Origin: Deltaproteobacteria bacterium
GTDB taxonomy: Bacteria > Myxococcota_A > Polyangia > Polyangiales > Houyiibacteriaceae
DNA length: 64,000 bases
Direction: 5' to 3'
Assembly: GCA_017644045.1 (NCBI GenBank)
Contig: JAEPMI010000004.1
Span: forward strand, 268,014 to 332,013
Shown here one piece after another: positions 46,174-54,532 of this stretch (its first letter is position 1; each line of letters opens with the position of its first letter). Position numbers and translations under genes: made by a program. The notes below the pieces were generated by a model. The model was not told the origin of the DNA. It made no database searches and saw only the letters and a list, made by a program, of their open reading frames with translations.

Positions 46174-46240
46174 CTCGACGCGGGTCGTTTCCTTCCCCAT
46201 GATTGGGGCAACCGCTCATTCCGAAAGCCCAGGAGATCCC

Positions 46241-46657
46241 ATGGCCCGCGCCCTCGCCCTCGTTCCCTTCCTCCTCGCTGCCGCTGCGCTCTTCGACGCC
46301 GGCGACGCCGAGGCGCTGAGCTGCCAGCGCCGGATCATCAGCCGTGGGGACCCGATGGCGAAGGTGATCTCGCTCTGCGGTCAGCCCGCGCAGCAGACCC
46401 AGCGGCTGGTGACCCGCAGCCAGACGATCGGCACGCGAGTGGTGAACGGCCAGGCCGTCTTCTCGACCGTGTCGGCCTCCGTCGAGGTCTCGAAGTGGGT
46501 CTACGACTTCGGGCCGCAGCGCCTGATGACGGAGCTGACCTTTGAGGACGGAGTGCTCGTTCGTGAGCGCACGCTCGGTCGCGGCGGGTACCAGCGAGCC
46601 GAGGACAACGGACCGACCGCGCATCGGTGGGTCGCCGACCGACCCCGACGCGTCTGA
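46241..46657 (+). CDS. DUF2845 exported protein 1
   Basis: 138 residues. A ribosome site (AGGAGATCCC) precedes ATG 46241. Signal peptide (ALALVPFLLAAAALFDAGDA), then the typical DUF2845 pattern: a short Cys-x-x-x-(I/V)(I/V) stretch (CQRRIISRGDPMAKVISLCG) and a terminal beta region with WVYDFGPQRLMTELTFEDG. Function unknown. Its stop overlaps the start of a paralogue. Confidence 0.75.
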   Translation: MARALALVPFLLAAAALFDAGDAEALSCQRRIISRGDPMAKVISLCGQPAQQTQRLVTRSQTIGTRVVNGQAVFSTVSASVEVSKWVYDFGPQRLMTELTFEDGVLVRERTLGRGGYQRAEDNGPTAHRWVADRPRRV

Positions 46658-47088
46658 TGATCCGCGTCCTCCTGCTCCTGCCCGCGCTCCTGCTCGGCTC
46701 CGCGCTCTTCGACAGCGCGGATGCGGCGGCGCTCTTCCGGTGCGGTGGGGGCATCGTCAGCAAGTCGACTTCGCTCGAGCGGGTCGCCGAGATCTGCGGC
46801 GAGCCCGACGAAGCCTCCCGACGCACCGAGGTGCGCCGAAGCGGCGGCGAGTGGCGCGACGGTCGCTACTGGGGCGGCTCGACTCGGGTCGTGCATGTCG
46901 AGACCTGGGTGTTCGATCTGGGCCCGCGACGGTTGGTCCAGGCCCTGACCTTCGAAAACGGCTCGCTGGTTCGGATCGAGTCGCGCGGGTACGGGTCGAG
47001 CCGCGCCCGCGACGCCGCCCGCTGGAGCCGGCGCCAGTGGACGGTGATGCCACGGGTGGCCGAACGGCTCCGCCCGCTGAGTGACTGA
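46657..47088 (+). CDS. DUF2845 exported protein 2 (tandem paralogue)
   Basis: 143 residues. Start overlaps the preceding stop by one base (TGATG). Same layout as the previous gene: signal peptide (VLLLLPALLLGSALFDSADA), CGGGIVSKSTSLERVAEICG and TWVFDLGPRRLVQALTFENG. The duplicates are diverged apart from these two cores. Envelope role, unknown. Confidence 0.75.
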   Translation: MIRVLLLLPALLLGSALFDSADAAALFRCGGGIVSKSTSLERVAEICGEPDEASRRTEVRRSGGEWRDGRYWGGSTRVVHVETWVFDLGPRRLVQALTFENGSLVRIESRGYGSSRARDAARWSRRQWTVMPRVAERLRPLSD

Positions 47089-47131
47089 CGGCTTCTTCGC
47101 CGCGCTCGGGATGAGTCGTTAGGATCGACCC

Positions 47132-48427
47132 ATGGCCTCGAAGCGCGTACCGGTCGAAGCAGCAGGCAAGACGGTCTCGGTCTCGAGCCCGGACAAGGTC
47201 GTCTTCCCCGAGGCGGGGATCACGAAGATCGAGGTCGTCCGCTACTACGTGGCGGTCGCGGAGGGCGCGCTCCGCGGCGCCGGTGGGCGACCCAACGTGA
47301 TGAAGCGCTACCCGAAGGGAATCGGCGCCGACTTCTTCTTCCAGAAGCGCGCGCCGACCTCGCGGCCCGAGTGGCTCGACACCGCGGTCCTGAAGTTCCC
47401 GAGCGGCCGCACCGCCGAGGAGGTGGTACCGCGCGACGCGGCAGGGCTCGCGTGGATGGCGCACATGGGCTGCATCGACCTGAACCCGCACCCGGTGCGT
47501 GCCGAGGACCTCGACCACCCTGACGAGCTGCGCGTGGACCTGGACCCGGTGCCCGGTGTGGAGTGGCCTCAGATCGTCGACGTCGCACGCGTGGTGAAGG
47601 AAGCGCTCGACGACCACGGCCTGGTCGGGTGGCCGAAGACGAGCGGATCGCGCGGCATCCACGTGAACGTACGCATCCACCCGAGGTGGAGCTTCGACGA
47701 CGTGCGAATGGCAGCGCTCACGCTCGCGCGCGACGTGGAGCGGCGGGTCCCGAAGCTCGCGACCAGCGCCTGGTGGAAGGAGGAGCGCCATGGCGTCTTC
47801 CTCGACTACAACCAGAACGCCAAGGACCGGACGGTGGCGAGCGCCTACTCGATCCGGCCGAGACCCGACGCGCGCGTCTCGATGCCGCTCACGTGGGAGT
47901 CGCTCTTCGAGTGCGACCCAGCGGACTACACGCTGAAGACCGTCCCCGCGCTCTTCGAAGCGAACGGCGACGCGCACGCAGCCATCGACGAGCACCCCGG
48001 CTCGCTCGACTCGCTCCTCGAGCTCGCGAAGGAGCACGAGGCCCAGGGCATGGGGGACGCCCCTTGGCCGCCGCACTACGACAAGCGCGAGGGCGAGCCA
48101 CCGCGCGTGCAGCCGTCGCGCGCGAAGAAGGGCAAGAAGACGAAGGGGCGGCGCCAGCCAAAGCATCCGCTGCTCACGATCGCGAAGGCGGCGAAGAAGG
48201 CGGACGCGCTCGAGGGCCTCGAGCGTTGGAAGGCGAAGTACCCGAAGGCCGCCGAGCACCTCGAGGCGGCCGACGTGCTGGTCGACGCGATGCGTGGTCG
48301 CTATCGGACGTGGACGCGCATCCGCGTCAACCTCCGGAACGTGCCCGAGGGCGAACGGCCGCCCGAGGAAGCGCCGGACCCGGACTACGACCCGTCGGTC
48401 GAGTGGACCGGCGAACCGGACGAGTAG
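47132..48427 (+). CDS. LigD-type NHEJ polymerase/primase with a Lys-rich C-terminal extension
   Basis: 431 residues. Polymerase domain about 15-300 with KRYPKGIGADFFFQKRAP, the metal-binding pair in RVDLDPVPG, the SGSRGIHVNVRI box and NAKDRTVASAYSIRP. It adds nucleotides, often ribonucleotides, to fill broken ends during non-homologous end joining. Typical PolDom proteins are about 300 residues. Here a lysine-rich linker (SRAKKGKKTKGRR) and about 90 further residues follow. The stop is adjacent to the convergent ligase gene's stop. No Ku gene is in the window. Confidence 0.9.
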   Translation: MASKRVPVEAAGKTVSVSSPDKVVFPEAGITKIEVVRYYVAVAEGALRGAGGRPNVMKRYPKGIGADFFFQKRAPTSRPEWLDTAVLKFPSGRTAEEVVPRDAAGLAWMAHMGCIDLNPHPVRAEDLDHPDELRVDLDPVPGVEWPQIVDVARVVKEALDDHGLVGWPKTSGSRGIHVNVRIHPRWSFDDVRMAALTLARDVERRVPKLATSAWWKEERHGVFLDYNQNAKDRTVASAYSIRPRPDARVSMPLTWESLFECDPADYTLKTVPALFEANGDAHAAIDEHPGSLDSLLELAKEHEAQGMGDAPWPPHYDKREGEPPRVQPSRAKKGKKTKGRRQPKHPLLTIAKAAKKADALEGLERWKAKYPKAAEHLEAADVLVDAMRGRYRTWTRIRVNLRNVPEGERPPEEAPDPDYDPSVEWTGEPDE

Positions 48428-49495
48428 TCACTCGAAGATCGCGCTGATCTCCTGCGGGGGCGTGATGTCGATCTGCTCGAACGTGCACTCCGCTGGCGGC
48501 TTGTCCGTGCGCCATCGGAGGAACGACGCGGTGTGCCGAAAACGGCCGCCCTCCATGTGACCGAACTTCACCTCGCAGACCCGCTCGGGCCGCAGCGGCT
48601 CCCAGCTGAGGTCCTTGCCGGCGCTCCACCGGCTCGGCGCGCCGGGCTGCCGCGTGCTCTCTTCGTCGCGGACCCAGGGGTGCCCCTCGGTGGCGTTCTC
48701 TCGGAGTGGCGCGAGCTCGGCGACCATCGACTCGCGCGCCGCCATCTTGAACGACGCGGACACGCCGACGTGGTGCAGCGAGCCGTCGTCCGCGTAGAGA
48801 CCGAGCAGGAGCGAGCCGATGAGAGTGCCCGGCCCCTTCTTGTGCCAGCGAAAGCCGGCGACCACGCACTCGCAGGTGCGCGCGTGCTTGATCTTCAGCA
48901 TCGCGCGCTTCTTGGGTTGGTAGGTGAGCGCCTCGTGCTTGGCGATGACGCCGTCGAGGCCGGCGCCCTCGAAGCGCTCGAACCAGTCCTGGGCGACGGC
49001 ACGGTCCCGGGTCACCGGCGTCAGGTGGAGCGGTCGCTTCGCGTCGGCGAGGATCGCCTCCAGCTGGGTGCGTCGCTCGAGCTGTGTTCGCTCGCGCAGG
49101 TCGTCGTCCCCGAGCGCGAGCAGGTCGAACGCAACGAATCGCGCCGGGGTCTCCGCTGCGAGCTTGTCGATGCGGGACTTCGCCGGATGGATGCGCTGCT
49201 GGAGCGTCTCGAACTCGAGCCGATCGCCCTGGACGACCACGAGCTCTCCATCCAGCACGCAGCGTTCGGGGAGCTGCGCCTTCAGCGGCCCCTCGAGCTC
49301 GGGGAAGTAGCGCAGCATCGGCTTGCGGTCGCGGCTCTGCAGGTAGAGGTCGTCGCCGTCGCGGAAGACGAGCGTCCGGAAGCCGTCCCATTTGGGTTCG
49401 TAGAGGTGGTCGTCGGCGGGCGGGAGCTTGGCCGCCGCCTTGGCCAACATCAGGTGCAGGGGCGGCGCGAAGGGCAGACCGGCGAAGTCGCTCAT
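48428..49495 (-). CDS. ATP-dependent DNA ligase (LigD-Lig/LigC-like)
   Basis: 355 residues. Nucleotidyltransferase domain with the AMP-accepting Lys35 in YEPKWDGFR, then CVLDGELVV, RFVAFDLLAL, GLDGVIAKHEALTYQPKKR and LKIKHARTCECVVAG (motifs III to V). The C-terminal OB domain has VCEVKFGHMEGGRFRHTASF. It seals breaks; the pairing with the convergent polymerase gene points to end joining. It is the last gene of a minus-strand operon after the aldehyde dehydrogenase and the 2TM protein. Confidence 0.93.
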   Translation of the reverse strand: MSDFAGLPFAPPLHLMLAKAAAKLPPADDHLYEPKWDGFRTLVFRDGDDLYLQSRDRKPMLRYFPELEGPLKAQLPERCVLDGELVVVQGDRLEFETLQQRIHPAKSRIDKLAAETPARFVAFDLLALGDDDLRERTQLERRTQLEAILADAKRPLHLTPVTRDRAVAQDWFERFEGAGLDGVIAKHEALTYQPKKRAMLKIKHARTCECVVAGFRWHKKGPGTLIGSLLLGLYADDGSLHHVGVSASFKMAARESMVAELAPLRENATEGHPWVRDEESTRQPGAPSRWSAGKDLSWEPLRPERVCEVKFGHMEGGRFRHTASFLRWRTDKPPAECTFEQIDITPPQEISAIFE

Positions 49496-49496
49496 C

Positions 49497-50273
49497 TCAG
49501 CGGCCGAGCTCGCGCTCGATCTCGGCCATCGCCTCGCGGATCTCCGCCTCGCGCTCCGCTTCTTCGCTCGCGTCGATCCGCACCTGCGGACCGGAGGCCG
49601 GCGGCGCCTCGCGCTCCGCCCTCGTGGGCGCGGGGCGCCCTTCCTTACGAGCGACGAACTCACCGAACTCGCCGCCACTGCCGCTGGTGCTCAGCGATTC
49701 GATGCCACCCGCGATCGACTCGAAGAGCTTCGAGAGCCCCTGCTCGACAGCCGCCTCGAAGGCGTCCTCCGCGTCCTGGAGGCGGGCCTTGCCGCGCTGC
49801 TTGCGCTGGGCGCGATCGATCGCGCGCTGTCGGCGGCGCTCCTTGCGGTTGCGCTTGCGCATCTGCTTCGCGCGCTTCGCCTCTTCCTTGATGACCGCGG
49901 CCTCGTCGTCGGCGCCGAAGTGCTTCACCCACTGCAGCGCGTAGACGAAGGCCATCGAGACCAAGGGCCACTGGAACCACCAGCCGCCGCCGCTGAGCAT
50001 GTCGATGGCGAAGAGGAAGAGATTGATGACCGCGAACGACGCGCCGGTCTGGATGAGCTTCTTGCGCCGCTTCGCCTTGCGACGCTCGATGGCGCCGGCG
50101 CGCGATCGTTCACCGCGGACCGCCTTCGCGGCGCGCTCGAAGCGATCGCGGTCGATGCCCACCTCCGCAGCGGCGGCCGCGAGCTCGGCGTGACCGAGGC
50201 CCGAGTTCTCCTCCAGCGCGCGGCGGAGGATCTCCTGGACCTCCTCGTCGTCGTAGGTCGCGGTGTCGGTCAA
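49497..50273 (-). CDS. 2TM-domain protein with a long basic coiled region
   Basis: 258 residues. The only usable start in frame is TTG at 50273, without a good ribosome site. The first 70 residues are polar (DDEEVQEILRRALEENSGLG, similar to DUF1707-like domains). Two transmembrane helices follow (FAVINLFLFAIDML; QWPLVSMAFVYALQWV), typical of the 2TM family often attached to kinases or regulators. A strongly basic helix (MRKRNRKERRRQRAIDRAQR) and an acidic end complete it. The 1-bp gap to the ligase gene and 13 bp to the aldehyde dehydrogenase make it the middle gene of an operon. Confidence 0.7.
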   Translation of the reverse strand: MTDTATYDDEEVQEILRRALEENSGLGHAELAAAAAEVGIDRDRFERAAKAVRGERSRAGAIERRKAKRRKKLIQTGASFAVINLFLFAIDMLSGGGWWFQWPLVSMAFVYALQWVKHFGADDEAAVIKEEAKRAKQMRKRNRKERRRQRAIDRAQRKQRGKARLQDAEDAFEAAVEQGLSKLFESIAGGIESLSTSGSGGEFGEFVARKEGRPAPTRAEREAPPASGPQVRIDASEEAEREAEIREAMAEIERELGR

Positions 50274-50286
50274 GGTGCCGTCGCCG

Positions 50287-51705
50287 TCAAAGGATGCGCT
50301 TGACCCACTTGGTCTTGGTCGCGGTGTAGGGCGGGTAGAGGATCGGCGGGTCGACCTGCGTCGGCTTCCGCAGCACCGCCTTGCGGTGACTGAAGACGTC
50401 GAAGGAGTGCTTGCCGTGGTAGGCGCCCATGCCGCTCTCGCCGACCCCGCCGAAGGGCAGGTCGGGGACCGCGAGGTGCATCCAGACGTGGTTCACGGTC
50501 GCGCCGCCGCTGCTGGTCCGGGCGAGGACCTTCTTCTGCGTGCTCTTGTCGCTCGAGAAGACGTAGAGCGCGAGCGGCTTGTCGTGATCGTTGACGGTGC
50601 GGATGGCCTCGTCGACGTCGCGGACCGCCAGCACCGGGAGGATCGGCCCGAAGATCTCCTCCTTCATCACCGCGTCGTCCCAGGTGACGTCGCGGAGGAT
50701 CGTCGGCGCGATGAAGCGGTCGCTCTTGTCGTGCTGACCACCACAGGCGATCTCACCGGAGTCGAGGAGCTTCGTCAGCCGGTCGTGGTGTCGTTCGTTG
50801 ACGATGCGGCAGTAGGAGTCGCTGCGCTGCGGATCGTCGCCGTAGAACTCGCGGACGGCCGCGACCATCCGGGTCAGCAACGCGTCGTGCACCGACTCTT
50901 CGACGAGCACGTAGTCGGGCGCGACGCAGGTCTGGCCCGCGTTGAAGAATTTGCCCCAGACGATCCGCTTCGCGGTCACGTCGAGGTCGGCCGTGCGGTC
51001 GACGATGGTCGGGCTCTTGCCACCGAGCTCGAGGGTCACCGGCGTGAGGTGCTCGGCCGCCGCGCGCATGATGATGCGGCCGACCGTGCCGTTGCCGGTG
51101 TAGAAGATGTGGTCGAAGCGCTGCTCGAGGAGCTTGGTGGTCTCGGGCACCGCGCCCTCGACGATCTCGATGCAGGTGGGATCGACGTAGCGCGGGAGGA
51201 GCTTGGCGAGCATCGCCGAGGTGTGCGGCGCGACCTCGGAGGGCTTGAGCACCGCGCAGTTGCCCGCCGCGAGCGCGCCGACGAGCGGCGCCATCAACAG
51301 CTGGAAGGGGTAGTTCCAGGGCGAGATGATCAGCACCACGCCGAGCGGCTCCGACTGAATCGTGCTCTTGCCCGGCATCGCGACCAGCGGCGTGGAGACC
51401 TTCTCTTCCTTCATCCACTGAGCGAGGTGCTTGCGCGCGTGCTTCGCGTCGTTCGCGACGTAGGAGATCTCGGCGCCGAACGCTTCGATCTCCGGCTTGC
51501 CGAGGTCCGCGTGCAGCGCTTCGAAGATGTCCTTCTCGCACTCGGCGACGAAGCGCTCGATGCCCTCGAGCTGCTGCTCCCGCCAGCGACGCGACCGGGT
51601 GACGCCCGACTCGAAGCGAGCGCGCAACCGCTGAACGACCTGAGGGATGAGGTCGAGCTCGGTCGACGGATCGGTGGACGAAGCAGGGACGTGCTGAGCG
51701 GTCAT
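50287..51705 (-). CDS. Aldehyde dehydrogenase, class 3-like
   Basis: 472 residues from ATG 51705 with AAGGAG upstream. Catalytic Glu in TLELGGKSPT, nucleophile Cys in NAGQTCVAPDY, and IISPWNYPFQLLMAPLVGAL. The C-terminal segment NHVWMHLAVPDLPFGGVGESGM is typical of coniferyl/fatty aldehyde dehydrogenases. It oxidises aldehydes with NAD(P)+. First gene of a minus-strand operon with a 2TM protein and a DNA ligase. Confidence 0.9.
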   Translation of the reverse strand: MTAQHVPASSTDPSTELDLIPQVVQRLRARFESGVTRSRRWREQQLEGIERFVAECEKDIFEALHADLGKPEIEAFGAEISYVANDAKHARKHLAQWMKEEKVSTPLVAMPGKSTIQSEPLGVVLIISPWNYPFQLLMAPLVGALAAGNCAVLKPSEVAPHTSAMLAKLLPRYVDPTCIEIVEGAVPETTKLLEQRFDHIFYTGNGTVGRIIMRAAAEHLTPVTLELGGKSPTIVDRTADLDVTAKRIVWGKFFNAGQTCVAPDYVLVEESVHDALLTRMVAAVREFYGDDPQRSDSYCRIVNERHHDRLTKLLDSGEIACGGQHDKSDRFIAPTILRDVTWDDAVMKEEIFGPILPVLAVRDVDEAIRTVNDHDKPLALYVFSSDKSTQKKVLARTSSGGATVNHVWMHLAVPDLPFGGVGESGMGAYHGKHSFDVFSHRKAVLRKPTQVDPPILYPPYTATKTKWVKRIL

Positions 51706-51974
51706 GGGAGACTCCTTACGGGCGAGCGGGCGCGGTGATTTCACGGCGCCGCGATCAAGCCGGAACGCCGAGCGAAACCTGAGTCGCCATCCTTCCTTCC
51801 CCGTGACTCGCCGTCAACGAGGGGCAGGAGTCGGCTCACATGCACACACATGTGGGTGAGAAATACGTTCGTTTTTCTTGTGTTCGTCCGCCTTCGGTGG
51901 AAGAATAGAAACACGTTCGAAACAAACTGTGCGGATTTCGTACGGTTCGCCGCGAACCCTCCCCCCGGAAACCC

Positions 51975-52064
51975 ATGAAGCAGTCCTCCCGCAGAAACGA
52001 CACCTGGCGCCCGCCCACGAAGCCGGCTCCCTGGTGGGCGCACCTGCTCCGTTGGTGGCTCTGA
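51975..52064 (+). CDS. Tryptophan-rich 29-residue leader or peptide
   Basis: MKQSSRRNDTWRPPTKP followed by APWWAHLLRWWL and a stop. Five Trp occur in 29 residues, in two WW pairs, together with Arg, Lys and Pro. Nearly all codons end in G or C like the real genes nearby. A strong hairpin follows 22 bp after the stop. It could be a regulatory leader peptide sensing tryptophan, or a short cationic Trp/Pro-rich peptide. The ribosome site is weak, so translation is not certain. Confidence 0.4.
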   Translation: MKQSSRRNDTWRPPTKPAPWWAHLLRWWL

Positions 52065-52086
52065 GCCTCCACGGGTAACGCGCCCC

Positions 52087-52110
52087 GCTCGCTGGCCTCG
52101 GTCGGCGAGC
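52087..52110 (+). other. Strong hairpin after the Trp-rich ORF
   Basis: Ten paired positions (two G-T wobbles) with a 4-base loop CTCG; the outer stem is GCTCGC/GCGAGC. No T run follows. Its position relative to the short ORF resembles an attenuator but lacks the U tract, so it may instead be a 5' UTR structure of the sigma-factor operon. Confidence 0.45.
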
Positions 52111-52173
52111 CCCGCTCGACGCGACCAGACGGTACGCGACCGGCGACGCATTCGCGTCATACTGTCGGTCCCC

Positions 52174-53199
52174 GTGTTTCGCGCCGCCCTCGCACTGATC
52201 GCGCTGGTCGCTCTCCCCTCGATGGTGAGCGCACAGTCGCTGACCTTGGCGGGGCCGATGGACGAGACGCTGGAGACTCGCATCCGGGGCCAACTCTCGG
52301 ATCTGCCGTGGACGCTCGCCCGCGACCCGAGCCCACCACCGCCGATCCAGGCAGTGCTCGAAGCGAGCGAGAGCCGAGTGGTGGTGTGGGTCTCCCGCAC
52401 GGAGAGCGGCGCGGTCCTGCACCTGCTCGACCGCGAGGAGCGACGACTGCTCGCCCGAGCCTTCGACCGGCCGACCGGCGAGGCGCACCCGGACTCCACG
52501 CTCTACGAGTCGATCGCGGTCTCGCTCCGCTCGTCGCTTCGCGCGCTCTCCGCGGGCGGGACCATCGGCGTCGTGGTCGAACAGCCCGAGCCAGAGCCGG
52601 AGCCGCCCGAGGTCGAGCCGGAGCCGGAGGTCGACGATCCACCGCCAGAACCGACCTCGGATTCGTTCGTCGCCCTCGGCGTCGGATGGTGGGGCGCGCT
52701 CGATGGGGTCAGCTCCCTGCAGACCGGTCCGAGCGGGAGCCTCTCCGTCGGCTACCGAGCGCTGCGAGTCGGCGCGGCCTTCCAGTTCGCCCTCGGGACG
52801 GACATCGAAGGCCCTGGCGCCGAGATCCGGCTGGCCCGCCACGGCATCGTGCTGGAGCTCGGCGGAGCCATCGACAGACGACCCGTCGAGCTCACCGGCG
52901 CGGTCCGCGTGGGTGCCTTCGTCCAACGTCGCGAGACGGTCGCCGTCGACCCACCCCTGATCGCGACCCCGGGCAGCCGAGTCGTCAGCGCTGCGATCGG
53001 AGCCCGGGTCGGCATTCGCGCTTTTCTCCACGATCACCTGTCGTTGCGGCTCGACGTCGGCGCCGACGGCCTCGCCCCGAGGCCCCGATACGAGGCGAAC
53101 GGCGGCCTGGTGGCCGAGCCCTGGACCGTTCAGCCCTTCCTCAATTTGAGCCTCGAGGTCCACGCGTTGACCCGATCTGGGCGGGAGCCCCCTCCATGA
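52174..53199 (+). CDS. Exported protein with Pro/Glu linker and C-terminal beta-barrel-like domain
   Basis: 341 residues from GTG 52174. Signal peptide (AALALIALVALPSMVSA). About 20-135 is a domain that looks like a small alpha/beta fold; a repetitive linker (PEPEPEPPEVEPEPEVDDPP) follows. The last 170 residues have alternating hydrophobic strands (FVALGVGWWGALDGVSSLQT, then LSVGYRALRVGAAFQFAL). First gene of a four-gene operon with an ECF sigma factor. This is a common myxobacterial arrangement: outer-membrane-like protein, sigma factor, TM-TPR protein, lipoprotein. Confidence 0.7.
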   Translation: MFRAALALIALVALPSMVSAQSLTLAGPMDETLETRIRGQLSDLPWTLARDPSPPPPIQAVLEASESRVVVWVSRTESGAVLHLLDREERRLLARAFDRPTGEAHPDSTLYESIAVSLRSSLRALSAGGTIGVVVEQPEPEPEPPEVEPEPEVDDPPPEPTSDSFVALGVGWWGALDGVSSLQTGPSGSLSVGYRALRVGAAFQFALGTDIEGPGAEIRLARHGIVLELGGAIDRRPVELTGAVRVGAFVQRRETVAVDPPLIATPGSRVVSAAIGARVGIRAFLHDHLSLRLDVGADGLAPRPRYEANGGLVAEPWTVQPFLNLSLEVHALTRSGREPPP

Positions 53200-53759
53200 T
53201 CGTGATGGCCCTGCCCGACATCGGTCCCGCGAACGAAGCGGACCCCGACATCCGCCTCGCCCAGAAGGGCGACCGGCGGGCGGCTGGCCGTCTCATGCGC
53301 CGGTTGCTCCCGCGGGTGCGCAACCTGGTCCGATACCTCGTCCGCGGAGACTCGGAGGTCGACGACATGGCGCAGCTCTCGCTGATCGCCATTCTCAAGG
53401 GGCTGAAGACCTACCGCGCCGAGGGCAGCTTCGACGCGTGGGCCGATCGGATCACGGTCCGGGAGACCCTTCGCTACGCCAAGAAGCGGCGGGTGGAGCG
53501 CCAACGACGGGACGAAGTCGTGCCGACGCTCCGCGTGGTCCGCGGCGATGGCGAGCGCCCCGACCGCTATCTCGACCGACGCGAGCTCGCTCGCCTTCTC
53601 GATGGGCTGCCCGACGATCAGCGGCACGCTCTCGTGCTCCACCACGCTCTGGGGATGAGCGTCCCGGAGGTCGCCGAGGAGCTCGGCGTGCCCTTCGACA
53701 CCGCCAAGAGCCGCTTGCGGCTCGCCAAGAACAAGCTCCGACAGGAGGGGGAACGATGA
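53196..53759 (+). CDS. ECF-type RNA polymerase sigma factor
   Basis: 187 residues; ATG overlaps the preceding stop (ATGA). Region 2: RLAQKGDRRAAGRLMRRLLP, then DDMAQLSLIAILKGLKTYR and FDAWADRITVRETLRYAKKR. Region 4: LDGLPDDQRHALVLHHALGM, then VAEELGVPFDTAKSRLRLAK. It directs polymerase to a specific set of promoters. The next gene encodes a membrane protein in the place of an anti-sigma factor. Confidence 0.92.
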   Translation: MIVMALPDIGPANEADPDIRLAQKGDRRAAGRLMRRLLPRVRNLVRYLVRGDSEVDDMAQLSLIAILKGLKTYRAEGSFDAWADRITVRETLRYAKKRRVERQRRDEVVPTLRVVRGDGERPDRYLDRRELARLLDGLPDDQRHALVLHHALGMSVPEVAEELGVPFDTAKSRLRLAKNKLRQEGER

Positions 53760-54532
53760 ACCGATCGACGCTCGACGAGCTCTTCGATCTCGACGGTGAG
53801 GGCCCGGCCCGGCCCCTCGACGACGCACAGGCCGAAGCCCTGATCGCCGGCGCGCTCGACGCATGGGGAGCGCCGGCGAGCCCGAGCGCGAGCGCTGGGA
53901 AGAGCACCGCCTGGTGGGCGACCGCGGCAGCGGTGATGCTGGTCGCGGGCGCCGCGTCCGCCGCGCTGGTGCTCCAGGGCCCGGACGACGTGCCGCCCGA
54001 GGCCGAGACCGCGCCGGTGACCGGCGAACCCGAGGTGGAGGAGCCGAGCTTCCCCGAACCGGTGGAGATCATCGACGAGGACGACTCCGTCCCCGGGGTG
54101 ACCCCGGAGCAGCGCCGCCGTCGCCGTCCGCGCATGGTCCCCGAGCGAACGCCCGACGACCTGCTCCAGGAGGCCAACCAGCTTCGCGGCGCGCGCCGTT
54201 GGTCGGACGCCGAGCGCACCTACCTCGAGGTCACCAGCGCCTATCCGGGCACCCACGCTGCATATGTGGCGCAGGTCGCCGCGGCGAACATCCGCCTGGA
54301 GCGACTGAACCGCGCCGGCGCGGCCGCGCGCCTCTTCCGGGCGGCGATCCGCATCGGCGGTCCGCTCGACCCCGAGGCTCGTGACGGCCTCGCGCGGGCG
54401 CTCCGGCGCTCCGGCGATCGCATCGGGGAGCGCCGTGCGCTCGAAGGCCTCCTGGAGCGCCACCCCCGCTCCGCCTACGCCAACCGGGCGCGGGAGCGAC
54501 TCGCAGAGCTGGAGGCCGCCGCCTCTCGATGA
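53756..54532 (+). CDS. Membrane protein with TPR domain, putative anti-sigma factor
   Basis: 258 residues; ATG overlaps the sigma stop. The N-terminal 45 residues are acidic (ELFDLDGEGPARPLDDAQAE) and could bind a sigma factor. A TM helix follows (WWATAAAVMLVAGAASAALVL), then a Pro/Glu linker with RRRRRPRM and a periplasmic TPR domain (LLQEANQLRGARRWSDAERT, then RRALEGLLERHPRSAYANRA). It lacks the zinc HxxxCxxC motif of ZAS anti-sigma factors, so the anti-sigma role is inferred from position and topology. Confidence 0.72.
   Translation: MNRSTLDELFDLDGEGPARPLDDAQAEALIAGALDAWGAPASPSASAGKSTAWWATAAAVMLVAGAASAALVLQGPDDVPPEAETAPVTGEPEVEEPSFPEPVEIIDEDDSVPGVTPEQRRRRRPRMVPERTPDDLLQEANQLRGARRWSDAERTYLEVTSAYPGTHAAYVAQVAAANIRLERLNRAGAAARLFRAAIRIGGPLDPEARDGLARALRRSGDRIGERRALEGLLERHPRSAYANRARERLAELEAAASR

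Larger units (their letters stand above)
51706..52173. other. Long regulatory region between aldehyde dehydrogenase and the ECF operon
   Basis: 470 bp, AT-rich in the middle (around 51850-51940), which is unusual in this genome and suggests promoters. It contains the inverted repeats CACATG...CATGTG (51837-51854) and GGTTCG-CCG-CGAACC (51944-51958). A Trp-rich 29-codon ORF and a 10-bp hairpin follow. No other gene was found. Confidence 0.6.
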
